Assembly: GCA_016716665.1 (NCBI GenBank)
Contig: JADJVH010000016.1
Location: forward strand, 55,434 to 119,433
Length of the DNA: 64,000 nucleotides
Origin: Candidatus Opimibacter iunctus
Lineage (GTDB): Bacteria > Bacteroidota > Bacteroidia > Chitinophagales > Saprospiraceae
Direction: 5' to 3'
Shown: positions 54,024 to 62,433 of the stretch, piece after piece
How the letters are laid out: each line of letters begins with the position of its first letter
Numbering within the stretch: position 1 is the stretch's first letter
Notes under the pieces: model-generated
What the model saw: only the letters and a program-made list of their open reading frames with translations
Database searches by the model: none
Told to the model about the DNA's origin: nothing
Translations under genes and position numbers: made by a program

Positions 54024-54380
54024 CTAGAATATCATTGTATTTAGCAAGGTTGACATATCTGTTTTGCAGAAAGGCTTTTTAAGGATTTTTACATTTGAAT
54101 TCCAGTGTGTTGCCTTGCCATAGGGATCACTGAGCGCAGTGACAAGAAGAAAATTGGATTTCATTCCCTTTAATTGTTCGTACATTTCAAATCCACTGAT
54201 ATACGGCATTTCAATATCCAGGATGATCAGGTCAGGACTCAGCAGTGGAATTTTCTCCAATGCCTCCGCAGGGTTCTGAAAAAAAGCAACTACTTCGAGA
54301 TCTATACGGACCTGGGTGAGTAACCGATAGGTTATATCCAGTCCATACCATTCATCATCTACGATCACGACTCTCATCCT
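54024..54380 (-). CDS. Stand-alone response-regulator receiver domain
   Basis: About 118 residues, only a receiver fold: MRVVIVDDEWYGLDITYRLL, acceptor Asp in LIILDIEMPYISGFEM, then LLVTALSD and the conserved Lys in ILKKPF. No output domain is attached. The frame is open from 54416, but ATG 54380 fits the conserved beginning better and leaves room for the direct repeat at 54433-54464. It probably works as a phosphate shuttle, or modulates the neighbouring LytTR proteins (inference). Confidence 0.85.
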   Translation of the reverse strand, partial: RMRVVIVDDEWYGLDITYRLLTQVRIDLEVVAFFQNPAEALEKIPLLSPDLIILDIEMPYISGFEMYEQLKGMKSNFLLVTALSDPYGKATHWNSNVKILKKPFCKTDMSTLLNTMIF

Positions 54381-54432
54381 ATGCTTTTCTTGAGGATAAA
54401 AGTATCTCTGTCCCATTTGGAGTGAAGATGCT

Positions 54433-54464
54433 GGTTTAAGAACGGTCGTTGCGGGTTTAAGAAC
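54433..54464. promoter_or_regulatory. Direct repeat, candidate LytTR operator
   Basis: GGTTTAAGAAC occurs at 54433-54443 and again at 54454-54464, 21 bp apart, which is two helical turns. LytTR proteins bind such spaced 9-bp direct repeats. It lies 53-84 bp upstream of ATG 54380 in the regulator cluster, but there is no functional proof. Confidence 0.55.
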
Positions 54465-54626
54465 AACCAGTAGCTAATAGGTTGTAAGCACAAAGAGAAC
54501 TCGCCGATTGGCTGCATTTAGGTGGAAATCATCTATTGGAGGGAAAAACACGCACCAAATGGTTTCCAGTAATAAAGTCATATACCGCTAGCCAGCCTTC
54601 AGGAATGGAGGTATGGGAAAGGATTG

Positions 54627-55379
54627 CTACTTGGACAGCCATTCCAAAAATGCAGCTTTTCGTTGCCGGGAAATAGGTACCAATTCCTTATTACTCATCA
54701 TCGCCTCACCACCATCCGCCTTGTTGACTTTGATGATATGATCCCTGTTGATCAGGAAAGATTTGTGTACCCTGAAGAAAGCGGTTGAGCTAATCGTCTC
54801 CTCCATCTCCGACAGATTCTTGGAAACCATGACAGGGGGTTGGTCTCGCAAGTAGATAAAACTGTAACTTCCCTCTGACTTGCAAAAGAGTATATCCTCC
54901 AGTAAGAGAAGTAAGATGCCATCCTGGGTATGAATGGATATTTTCTTCGGAGCTTGCTGCTGCGCAAGGGCCGTTCGAATCAGGCCAGATAAAAGCTGCT
55001 CATTTAACGGCTGAGGCTTTGCTGCCACCTTTTTTACAGCTGTGATTAATTCTTCCCGATCAATCGGCTTGAGCAGATAATCGACAGCGTTTACCTTAAA
55101 CGCCTGAACGGCATAGGTATCGTAGGCCGTTGTAAAAATCACAGAGGCCGACGTCGGCCCAAGCGCCCGGAGAAAATCAAAACCGGTCATATAAGGCATC
55201 TCGACATCCAGAAAAAGGATATCCGGCGGATGCTGCCTGACCACCTCAAGGGCTTCCTCAGGATCTGTGTAGATTATGACCGGATGCACCTGTGGACAGT
55301 GCCGGGCGAGCAAATGGAATAGCGCCTCACTACAATACAATTCATCATCCAGGATCAATGCGTTCATACTATGGTTCAT
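54627..55379 (-). CDS. LytTR-family response regulator
   Basis: 250 residues: receiver domain (about 1-125) with MNALILDDELYCSEALFHLL, Asp in DILFLDVEMPYMTGFDF, TAYDTYAVQAF and Lys in DYLLKPIDR; then LytTR (about 145-250) with ILFCKSEGSYSFIYL and FFRVHKSFLINRDHIIKVN. It pairs with the sensor kinase whose stop overlaps its start by 11 bp. Phosphorylated by the kinase, it should bind DNA and control adjacent genes, likely including the fibre gene. Confidence 0.92.
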   Translation of the reverse strand: MNHSMNALILDDELYCSEALFHLLARHCPQVHPVIIYTDPEEALEVVRQHPPDILFLDVEMPYMTGFDFLRALGPTSASVIFTTAYDTYAVQAFKVNAVDYLLKPIDREELITAVKKVAAKPQPLNEQLLSGLIRTALAQQQAPKKISIHTQDGILLLLLEDILFCKSEGSYSFIYLRDQPPVMVSKNLSEMEETISSTAFFRVHKSFLINRDHIIKVNKADGGEAMMSNKELVPISRQRKAAFLEWLSK

Positions 55380-57591
55380 TAGAGGTTTCAGAGACTATAA
55401 GCACATGTTCCAAAGGTAAGGTCAGCTCCACTCTCGTTCCAACTGCCAATCCAGCCGAATCGTACAAATCATTGACTTCTGCCTCGACAGGCACGTTGAG
55501 TTTCTTGCTCAGGATAGTCATTCGCTCTGCTGTAACTTTCATACCATGCGACTGGCGCTGAATCATCTGCTTTTCCTTTATGGATTTTGCCCTGGCCCTT
55601 CCTACACCGTTGTCTTCAATAGTGACAAGAAGGACGAGGCCCTTCACTGAAAAGCGAATGTCAAGCTTGCCTTTGGATTTCCGGTGCATGAGCCCATGCC
55701 AGATCGCATTCTCCACATACGGTTGGATCAGCATCGGTTGAATGACAAAGCTCGAAGGATCAAGCCCCTCATCCACACCTACATGATAGTCGAATCTGTC
55801 TGCGAATCGCAAGGCTTCCATTTCAATATATAATTTCAATGTCTCGATCTCTGTCAATAATAAAACTTTTTCTCCCCTGGAATTATCAAGTACCTGACGT
55901 ATCAATCTTGCAAATTTGGTAAGGTATTCAGATGCAGCATCATTGTCATTGACCACGATAAACCTGTTTATGGAATTCAGGCAATTGAAGATAAAATGTG
56001 GGTTCATTTGAGCGCGGAGTGCTTTCATTTCGAGCTGGCTCAATTGACGCTCGTTTTCTGTCTTTATCAATTCCCTTTCAGTCAACAACGCATTTCGCCT
56101 GACCGATTGGGTGAGATTATAATGGTAAAACCAAAAAATAATACCGGAGACCATCCCACCGAGCAGCAAGTAAAACCATGTCCGCTCCCAATACGGTGGT
56201 CGGATAAAGATGTCAATGGACGCCTCTTCCGGATTCCATAAGCCATCATTATTGGCGGCCAGCATCTTAAAGGTATATTTCCCGGGAGGCATATTTGTAT
56301 AACTCACTTCATGTCCTCCACTGCGTTTACTCCACTTTTCATCAAGGCCTTCCATCTTATACATAACTGAATTCAGCTCGGGCGCTGTGTAATTAATCAC
56401 TGAATAAGCTATCGTGATATAGTTTTCCTTATAGGTTAGCTTTACAGGCGACAGCATTGATCCATTGGAAGCAGTCATTATTGATCTATCGAAAACCAGA
56501 ATATCGTCGATGATCAATCCTGGAAGTATCGTATTGGGCACAAGATCGCGGGAATTAAAAAAAAGATAACCGGATCTGCATCCAGCTATGACCTTATGAT
56601 CGGGTGTGATATGTAAACTTGCCCTTGTAAATTTGGTAGCTGGAAGCCCATCTCCCTTCGTATAATGTCGCACCGAAAAAAGCGATGGATCAAGACTCGC
56701 TATACCATCCAGGGTGGTCATCCATAACTTACCGTCCGGATCAGTTTCAAGTCCTGAAATATAACTTGAAGGTAACCCTTCTTCCATTGTGTAACTAACA
56801 AATGCTGCATCCGGATCAGCGTGATAATCAAACCGGCTTAATCCGATTGGTTCTACTGCAAACCATGCATATCCCATGGAGTCAATAGTGATATCCCTGA
56901 CCTGATCGCCCCCTATCGCATAAGGATTGTGTGAATGACTAACATAATTATAAAAGGTATCACAAATCGCGTCATACCTAAAAACACCTCTGTTTACGGT
57001 CCCTATCCAGAGTGATTGTTGCGCTTTATCCCATTTCAAACTGATGACTTGCGTTTTCACCCATCCCTTTTCAGCAGGTATAGATTCAAAGCTTGGCTTA
57101 TCAGGCTCAAACCAGAAGAGACCATGGCCCAATGAAGCAACCACCATTTTACCTGGACTAACTTCTGCCATGTCAAAAATATTCATCGCCTCGGTGGAAG
57201 GGTAATGCGAGGTTAACGTATACGTCATACGATTTACTTCCTGGACTCCTGTACCATCACAAAGCCAGAGCCTTCCCTGGTGATCCATCATCCAATTATT
57301 GGCAACATTGGGAACCCTTTTCTTGTAAATATTGCGAACAACACCAGTTGGAATATCCTCGACATAAAAAAAGGAATCAGTAATCGCACTGATATACCGC
57401 TTCTGAAAAAAAGTGTCCTCGTAAAACGCACTTACTTCCGCCTGTACATCCTGAATCTCTCCCCTATAGAGTACAGACTTATACTTGAACGGTTGTCGGT
57501 TTGGATCTGTTACATACAAATTACCCTGATTTGTACCGATTATTCCGAATACCTGTAGAGGTTTGTATGCATGTTCTCGCCAAACTATAAT
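55369..57591 (-). CDS. Propeller sensor histidine kinase, C-terminal part (frameshifted)
   Basis: This frame completes a two-component regulator-propeller sensor: more propeller blades (ITPDHKVIAGCRSGYLFF, LETDPDGKLWMTTLDGIASL), a Y_Y_Y domain (YSVINYTAPELNSVMYKMEG ... MPPGKYTFKML), one transmembrane helix (FYLLLGGMVSGIIFWFYHYN), and a LytS-type His_kinase with acceptor in AQMNPHFIFNCLNSINRF and HATPase (VENAIWHG, IEDNGVGRARA). It belongs with 57521-58534. Removing one base in an A-run (about 57589-57593) joins the frames with KIIIVWREHAYKPLQVFGII in between. It signals to the overlapping LytTR response regulator. Confidence 0.88.
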   Translation of the reverse strand: MIVWREHAYKPLQVFGIIGTNQGNLYVTDPNRQPFKYKSVLYRGEIQDVQAEVSAFYEDTFFQKRYISAITDSFFYVEDIPTGVVRNIYKKRVPNVANNWMMDHQGRLWLCDGTGVQEVNRMTYTLTSHYPSTEAMNIFDMAEVSPGKMVVASLGHGLFWFEPDKPSFESIPAEKGWVKTQVISLKWDKAQQSLWIGTVNRGVFRYDAICDTFYNYVSHSHNPYAIGGDQVRDITIDSMGYAWFAVEPIGLSRFDYHADPDAAFVSYTMEEGLPSSYISGLETDPDGKLWMTTLDGIASLDPSLFSVRHYTKGDGLPATKFTRASLHITPDHKVIAGCRSGYLFFNSRDLVPNTILPGLIIDDILVFDRSIMTASNGSMLSPVKLTYKENYITIAYSVINYTAPELNSVMYKMEGLDEKWSKRSGGHEVSYTNMPPGKYTFKMLAANNDGLWNPEEASIDIFIRPPYWERTWFYLLLGGMVSGIIFWFYHYNLTQSVRRNALLTERELIKTENERQLSQLEMKALRAQMNPHFIFNCLNSINRFIVVNDNDAASEYLTKFARLIRQVLDNSRGEKVLLLTEIETLKLYIEMEALRFADRFDYHVGVDEGLDPSSFVIQPMLIQPYVENAIWHGLMHRKSKGKLDIRFSVKGLVLLVTIEDNGVGRARAKSIKEKQMIQRQSHGMKVTAERMTILSKKLNVPVEAEVNDLYDSAGLAVGTRVELTLPLEHVLIVSETSNEP

Positions 57592-58534
57592 TTATCTTCG
57601 ACCGCTGATCCGCTCTGACCTCCAGAGGCCTGACATACCCACACACTTTGTCAACCAATAGGCAATGCGCTGCAGACGTAAGAAGAATGTTTTGCTGATC
57701 AAAATCAAAAATGCGAAATTCTACGGACGCAAATGCAGATGTGATGAGGGAGTCTTCTATACAGACTAAATAGTGGCCAGGCAACCATTTAAATAAAACA
57801 CCTTTTGCATTGGTAAGCCATAAGTCTCCGTTCTGCGAGACAAACAAATCTGCAAAATTGTCTACTCCCCTGATACCTGAAATGCTATCCTGAATGTCAG
57901 TTAGCAGGTTTTTGTTTGAATCATACTGCAAAATCCCAACATTTGTCCTGATAAAAAGGTCCTGATTGGAAGTCATATACACTTCAAAAATTCCGCTTGA
58001 CGTTTGACCAGATTTTTCGGATTCTGAAGAAATACTGGGATTGAGTCGCTTTACCTTCCTTCTCTTCAAATCAAACCGGCCAAATCCCTTCGCACCACAT
58101 ACCATCAGAAAAGTTGAATCAGAATCTGGCAGGAGTTGGTAAATACCGTTACCGGGAATGGACGTCGTGTCATCTGAATCCATGTAATACCTGGTGAACT
58201 TCTTTCTTGAGGGATCAATGCAGGTCAGCCCATTTCTTGTGGCAACCCAAAGATTTCCATCTCTGTCTTCATACAGGTCATTTATGAACTCATTCGAAAG
58301 TGAATTGGCATCTCCCGGTTTTGGAACGTATTTGATACTCCGAACCCCATCAAATCGTATCAACCCCAACTGTGTACCAGCCCAAACTATACCCTGATGA
58401 TCTTCCTTCAAACAGGTAATACCCGTATTGCCAAAACCCATCTCGCTGGAAATAATCTGAACATATGGAGCCTGCCCCTGGATGCCCAAGGCACAATTGA
58501 ATAAAAAGAAAGAGATGGAGAGTAGATTTTTCAA
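57521..58534 (-). CDS. Propeller sensor histidine kinase, N-terminal part (frameshifted)
   Basis: Starts with a TTG codon at 58534 (KNLLSISFFLFNCALGIQG signal peptide; no ATG is available in frame). Propeller blades follow: CLKEDHQGIVWAGTQLGLIRF, LYEDRDGNLWVATRNGLTC and LFVSQNGDLWLTNAKGVLF. The sensing half lies in the periplasm. Its frame ends at 57521 only through the suspected one-base insertion. Together with the following part it encodes about 1,050 residues. It is the first gene of the cluster kinase, LytTR regulator, REC, LytTR, S74 fibre. Confidence 0.85.
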   Translation of the reverse strand: MKNLLSISFFLFNCALGIQGQAPYVQIISSEMGFGNTGITCLKEDHQGIVWAGTQLGLIRFDGVRSIKYVPKPGDANSLSNEFINDLYEDRDGNLWVATRNGLTCIDPSRKKFTRYYMDSDDTTSIPGNGIYQLLPDSDSTFLMVCGAKGFGRFDLKRRKVKRLNPSISSESEKSGQTSSGIFEVYMTSNQDLFIRTNVGILQYDSNKNLLTDIQDSISGIRGVDNFADLFVSQNGDLWLTNAKGVLFKWLPGHYLVCIEDSLITSAFASVEFRIFDFDQQNILLTSAAHCLLVDKVCGYVRPLEVRADQRSKINYSLARTCIQTSTGIRNNRYKSG

Positions 58535-58673
58535 GGCTTGAGATGAAAGTACAAATTACCATTGAAACTAAGAAAAGGGAGATATCCTCAGAAAAAAATA
58601 CCCAAAACTACTAGCGAAATTATATTGTGTATCACCATGTACTTTTTCAAGCAATGCGTGGCAGAATGCCTGA

Positions 58674-59426
58674 TTACACTTTCTTTTGGATGTCTTTCAT
58701 CCTCCTCGGCCTGAACACCGAACTCAACCGGAGTTTGAGAACTCCGGCAATGGCTTCTTTGATGATCCCACTATGCATCTTGCTGACCCCAAATTCACGC
58801 TCGACAAACTGGATAGGTACTTCCTTTAAGATAAACCCTGCCCTGTAAGCCAGGTATTTCATCCCGATCTGGAAGGCATAGCCTACAAACCGGATCTTGT
58901 CCAGGTCAAGTGTTTCCAGGACTTCACGACGATAGCATATAAATCCTGCTGTAGGATCCATAACCGGCATCCCTGTGACAATCCTGGTATATAACGAAGC
59001 CCCCTTAGACAGGAAGAGCCTGTCATTTGGCCAGTTGACTACCCCACCTCCGGGCACATACCTCGACCCAATGGACACGTCAGCCCCGTCTTCAGCACAT
59101 GCCTTATACAACCGGAGCAAATCTGCGGGCGGATGGGAAAAATCGGCATCCATCTCAAAAAAGTACTGGTAATCCCGCTCCAGGCCCCACTTGAAGCCAT
59201 AGATATAGGCTGTCCCCAGACCGAGCTTTTTCTCCCGTTCGATCAGGAAAATAAAGGGCCCGTAATCATCCTGCTTCTCCCGCACGATATCCGCAGTGCC
59301 GTCAGGTGATCCGTCATCGATAATGAGTACGTGAAACTGGCCATCCAATGCCATCACGGCATCAATCATGCGACCTATGTTCTCCTTCTCTTTGTAGGTA
59401 GGTATGATAACCAGCTTGTCCGACAA
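58674..59426 (-). CDS. Polyprenol monophosphomannose synthase-like glycosyltransferase
   Basis: 250 residues, GT2 family close to Dpm1. The N-terminal part shows LVIIPTYKEKENIG (nucleotide-binding), VLIIDDGSPDGTAD, the metal-site EMDADFSHPP, SRYVPGGGVVNWPNDRLFLSKGA, and TAGFICYRREVL. These are soluble enzymes that make a lipid-linked mannose or similar donor at the inner membrane. The lack of a C-terminal membrane domain fits the short Dpm1 type. The frame begins at TTG 59426, just after an in-frame TAG, and no ATG lies near; a -7 box is at 59445-59452. Confidence 0.9.
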   Translation of the reverse strand: MSDKLVIIPTYKEKENIGRMIDAVMALDGQFHVLIIDDGSPDGTADIVREKQDDYGPFIFLIEREKKLGLGTAYIYGFKWGLERDYQYFFEMDADFSHPPADLLRLYKACAEDGADVSIGSRYVPGGGVVNWPNDRLFLSKGASLYTRIVTGMPVMDPTAGFICYRREVLETLDLDKIRFVGYAFQIGMKYLAYRAGFILKEVPIQFVEREFGVSKMHSGIIKEAIAGVLKLRLSSVFRPRRMKDIQKKV

Positions 59427-59844
59427 AATGTGCTATTTGAGGGGCAAATATAAGGTTTCTTCTCAGCCTGCAGCGGAGAATGGCTCAAGAGGCTAAAGAG
59501 GCTGCAGAGGCTAAAGGCAAAGGGCAAAGGGCAGAGAGCATAGGGCATAGGGATACGCATGCCCCGTAGGGGCTATAGGTCGGTAGCAGAATATTAAGTC
59601 AGATTCATCGTGCCCCGTAGGGGCACCACTGGACTCGGACAAGGCTGTGTTATTAGGATTATGGGGATTATTACATTGGAAACAGGTAATTAAGCAGTCG
59701 GGTTGTGCCCCTACAGGGCACGAATGATAAATCAACTTTATAGCTACCGACCTTTAGCCCCTGCGATGCATCCTTGACCGTAAACCATAGTTATATTCCG
59801 AAGCATATACCCTCTCAACTCACACCTCTTACTGTCTTACTTTC
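59427..59844. repeat. Non-coding spacer with palindromes and drifting repeats
   Basis: No gene is seen in these 418 bp. There is a purine repeat GAGGCTAAAGAGGCT ... AAGGGCAGAGAGCATAGGGC (about 59484-59551), two GCTACCGACC elements (59561-59587 on the minus strand, 59743-59765 on the plus strand), palindromes GCCCC-GTA-GGGGC (59561-59573), GTGCCCC-GTA-GGGGCAC (59610-59626) and GTGCCC/GGGCAC (59705-59721). At the right end, a GTAAGACAGTGA-type repeat continues into the last codons of the E1 gene. The -7 box of the glycosyltransferase gene is at 59445-59452. Confidence 0.75.
59445..59452 (-). promoter_or_regulatory. -7 promoter box of the glycosyltransferase gene
   Basis: TATATTTG on the minus strand matches TAnnTTTG, 18 nt before TTG 59426. 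Confidence 0.5.
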
Positions 59845-62057
59845 TCACTGTCTTACAATCTCCAAAACCAACGCAGCGATCTCAGCTGCGTTAGGTTTAG
59901 AGAAATAGTCCCCATCCGATCCATACGCCGGACGATGGGCCTTGGCTGTAAGGCAACGTGGCTTTTGATCCAGGTGGAAATACCCACCCTGCACATCCAG
60001 CACCTGTTGCATCATATAGGCTGTACCTCCACCAGGCACATCTTCGTCGAGAAACAAAATTGCATTTGTCTTACGCAACGAATGCAGGATGACATGCTCA
60101 AGGTCAAAAGGCAATAATGTCTGCACATCGATGAGCTCCACAGAGACATCATGATCCTGCAACATATTGATCGCATCGATGGCGACACGAACACATGATC
60201 CGTAGGTCACTAAGGTAATGTCTGTTCCTTCCTGCAATATCTCCGGCATACCCAATGGCACAGTAAAGGTGTCAAGGTTGTCGGGACACTTTTCTTTGAG
60301 GCGGTATCCGTTGAGACACTCTATGACCAGTGCAGGCTCGCTACCTTTCATCAGCGTATTGTACATGCCTGCAGCCTGGACCATGTTGCGTGGTACGCAT
60401 ATATGCATGCCGCGCAAGGAGTTGATGATCATACCCATCGGTGAACCGGCATGCCATATCCCTTCAAGGCGATGGCCTCTCGTGCGAATGATCGCAGGAG
60501 CTGCCTGCATGCCATTTGTCCTGTAACGCAGTGAGGCAAGGTCATCCGAAAGCGGAGCCAAACCATATATCAGGTAATCGAGATATTGAATTTCGGCAAT
60601 AGGCCTCAGTCCTCTGAGAGAAAGGCCAATTGCCTGGCCCATGATCGTCCATTCCCGGATACCGGTATCAAAGACCCTGTACTTACCATATTTTTCCTGC
60701 AGTCCCGCAAAGCCTTGGTTGACATCACCTATATATCCCACATCTTCTCCAAAGGCTACTACTCTTTCATCACGGGCAAACAACTGATCAAAAAAACGAT
60801 TGAGGACCTGGTACCCCGTGATGACTTCTGATGATTCACTGTAATGCGCCTGTTCGATGGGTACTTCCAGGCAACTACCATGCCCTTCAGCATACAAGTG
60901 CGTATTGAAATCCTTTCGTCCCTGTTCCTGCCATTCAGCGATCAGGGAATCAACAACTGAATCTGTATAATTGAATTTTCCCGCAAGCGCAAGTTTCAGC
61001 TTTGAAGCCATCGCCAATACTTCTGAAAATAGCACTTCAAGCGGGCTATGCAACTCAGCAGAAAGATGAGCAAGCTCTTCAGCATTTTTTACTTCGTCTG
61101 GTAGTTGATCAAACAGCGCGATGAGCGACTGCTTCTTCAAGCGAACCGGACCAATAAAGGCCTCCCATGATTTTTGTTTGCAGGCGCGTGTATAAGCAAT
61201 TGCGTTTTGCCTCAACTCATCAAGTGCTTCACGGGTAGCAATACCAGTCTCTACCATCCAGTCTGCCATCTTCAGGATACAGTCCGTATCCACTTCCCAT
61301 TTGAGACGTTCAGCGGATTTGTATCGCTCATGACTTCCTGATGTGGAATGCCCTGTAGGTTGTGTGACTTCCTGGATATGGAATACTGCAGGAAGGTGGT
61401 TCTTGCGTACTTTCTGGATGCCTCGCTCATACATTTCGCACAAGCCCGGATAATCCCATGCCTTGCAGGTGTAGAGATAGATCCCTTCACCGTTTTCATC
61501 GATATGAAATCCCTCCAGCAATCTTGATATACTTTGCTTGGTGGTCTGCAGCGATGTAGGTACAGAGATACCATACCCGTCATCCCAGACAGATACAGCC
61601 ATAGGGGCCTTGATGACGGCTGCTGCATTGATAGCTTCCCAGAAGACACCCTCTGAAGTACTAGCATCGCCGATCGTGACAAAGCATACTTCATTCCCAT
61701 CCTGGCTCATCTGCATAGTGCGTCCCAGGTCTGCATGCTTGCGATACCACGTTGATGCCTGGGCGATACCAACAGCACGTGCCATCTGGCCGCCGGTAGA
61801 GGAGATATCTGCAGAGATATTGTAGCGGTCATCCTGCGACAACCATTGGCCTTTCTTGTCAATCAGCGGGGATGCAAAATGGCAATTCATCTGCCTGCCC
61901 CCGGAAAAAGGATCATTTGAAGGGTCAGCATAGAGTTGCGCAAAGAAGTCTTCTACTGTGGAAATGCCTGTAGCAAACATCCATGTCTGGTCACGATAGT
62001 ATCCTGATCTCCAGTCTCCTTTGTTGAATACCCTCGCGAGCGCTACCTGCGGACTTC
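59845..62057 (-). CDS. 2-oxoacid dehydrogenase E1, fused alpha/beta (main part, frameshifted start)
   Basis: This frame has the rest of the alpha half (SSTGGQMARAVGIAQAS, thiamine-diphosphate loop GDASTSEGVFWEAINAAAV, VSVWDDGYGISVP) and the full beta half (AFGEDVGYIGDVNQGF, GLAPLSDDLASLRYRTNG, GTDITLVTYGSCVRVA, VIDVQTLLPFD). The two parts are covalently joined, a common Bacteroidota arrangement for branched-chain 2-oxoacid or pyruvate dehydrogenase E1. It decarboxylates a 2-oxoacid and passes the acyl group to E2 lipoate. Upstream of ATG 61980 the frame is open to 62055 and reads SPQVALARVFNKGDWRSGYY, so one G is missing at the CC near 62057. The last codons lie in a GTAAGACAGTGA repeat. Confidence 0.9.
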
Positions 62058-62267
62058 CTTCCCGTCACCCAGGATGCCAAATTTGGCTTTCCCTCCCAGT
62101 ACCTCCTTGCGGCCCAGGATACTGGCCTCACGGCTGACACAACATATCCAGAAGTCGGACAGGACTTCGCGAACAAATTCATCTTCCTGGTTCTGGATTT
62201 TCTGGAGCTTGAGCTGTTCGGCTGCGATTTCTCTGAGCATGGAGCGAGGTTGGTTGAACGATGGCAA
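62043..62267 (-). CDS. 2-oxoacid dehydrogenase E1, N-terminal fragment (frameshifted)
   Basis: About 74 codons: MLREIAAEQLKLQKIQNQED, VLSDFWICCVSREASILGRK and GKAKFGILGDGKEV. The continuation expected after GDG is KGSPQVAL, supplied by the next frame, so the fragment is the true N-terminus of 59845-62057. The frame opens with TTG 62267; ATG 62240 gives the same protein nine residues shorter and may be the real start. A -7 box is at 62290-62297. Confidence 0.85.
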   Translation of the reverse strand: MPSFNQPRSMLREIAAEQLKLQKIQNQEDEFVREVLSDFWICCVSREASILGRKEVLGGKAKFGILGDGKEVRR

Positions 62268-62289
62268 TCACCTGAGTGATTCAATGCTG

Positions 62290-62297
62290 CAAAAGTA
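62290..62297 (-). promoter_or_regulatory. -7 promoter box of the E1 gene
   Basis: TACTTTTG on the minus strand matches TAnnTTTG, 22 nt before TTG 62267 and 49 nt before ATG 62240. Confidence 0.55.
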
Positions 62298-62420
62298 ACG
62301 ATTTATGGATTCATCCTCAGGCATTTCAATGCTGATTGGCAATAATACCTGTAGACGAATTTTGTATGCCTCCCGACGTATAAAACCATAGAATCATTGC
62401 CATTTCCCCCTTTATAAATG

Positions 62421-62428
62421 TACTTTTG
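62421..62428 (+). promoter_or_regulatory. -7 promoter box of the small Cys-protein gene
   Basis: TACTTTTG matches TAnnTTTG, with a TTG at 62397-62399 about 21 bp upstream as possible -33 element. Only 5 nt separate it from ATG 62434. Confidence 0.6.
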
Positions 62429-62433
62429 TGGAT

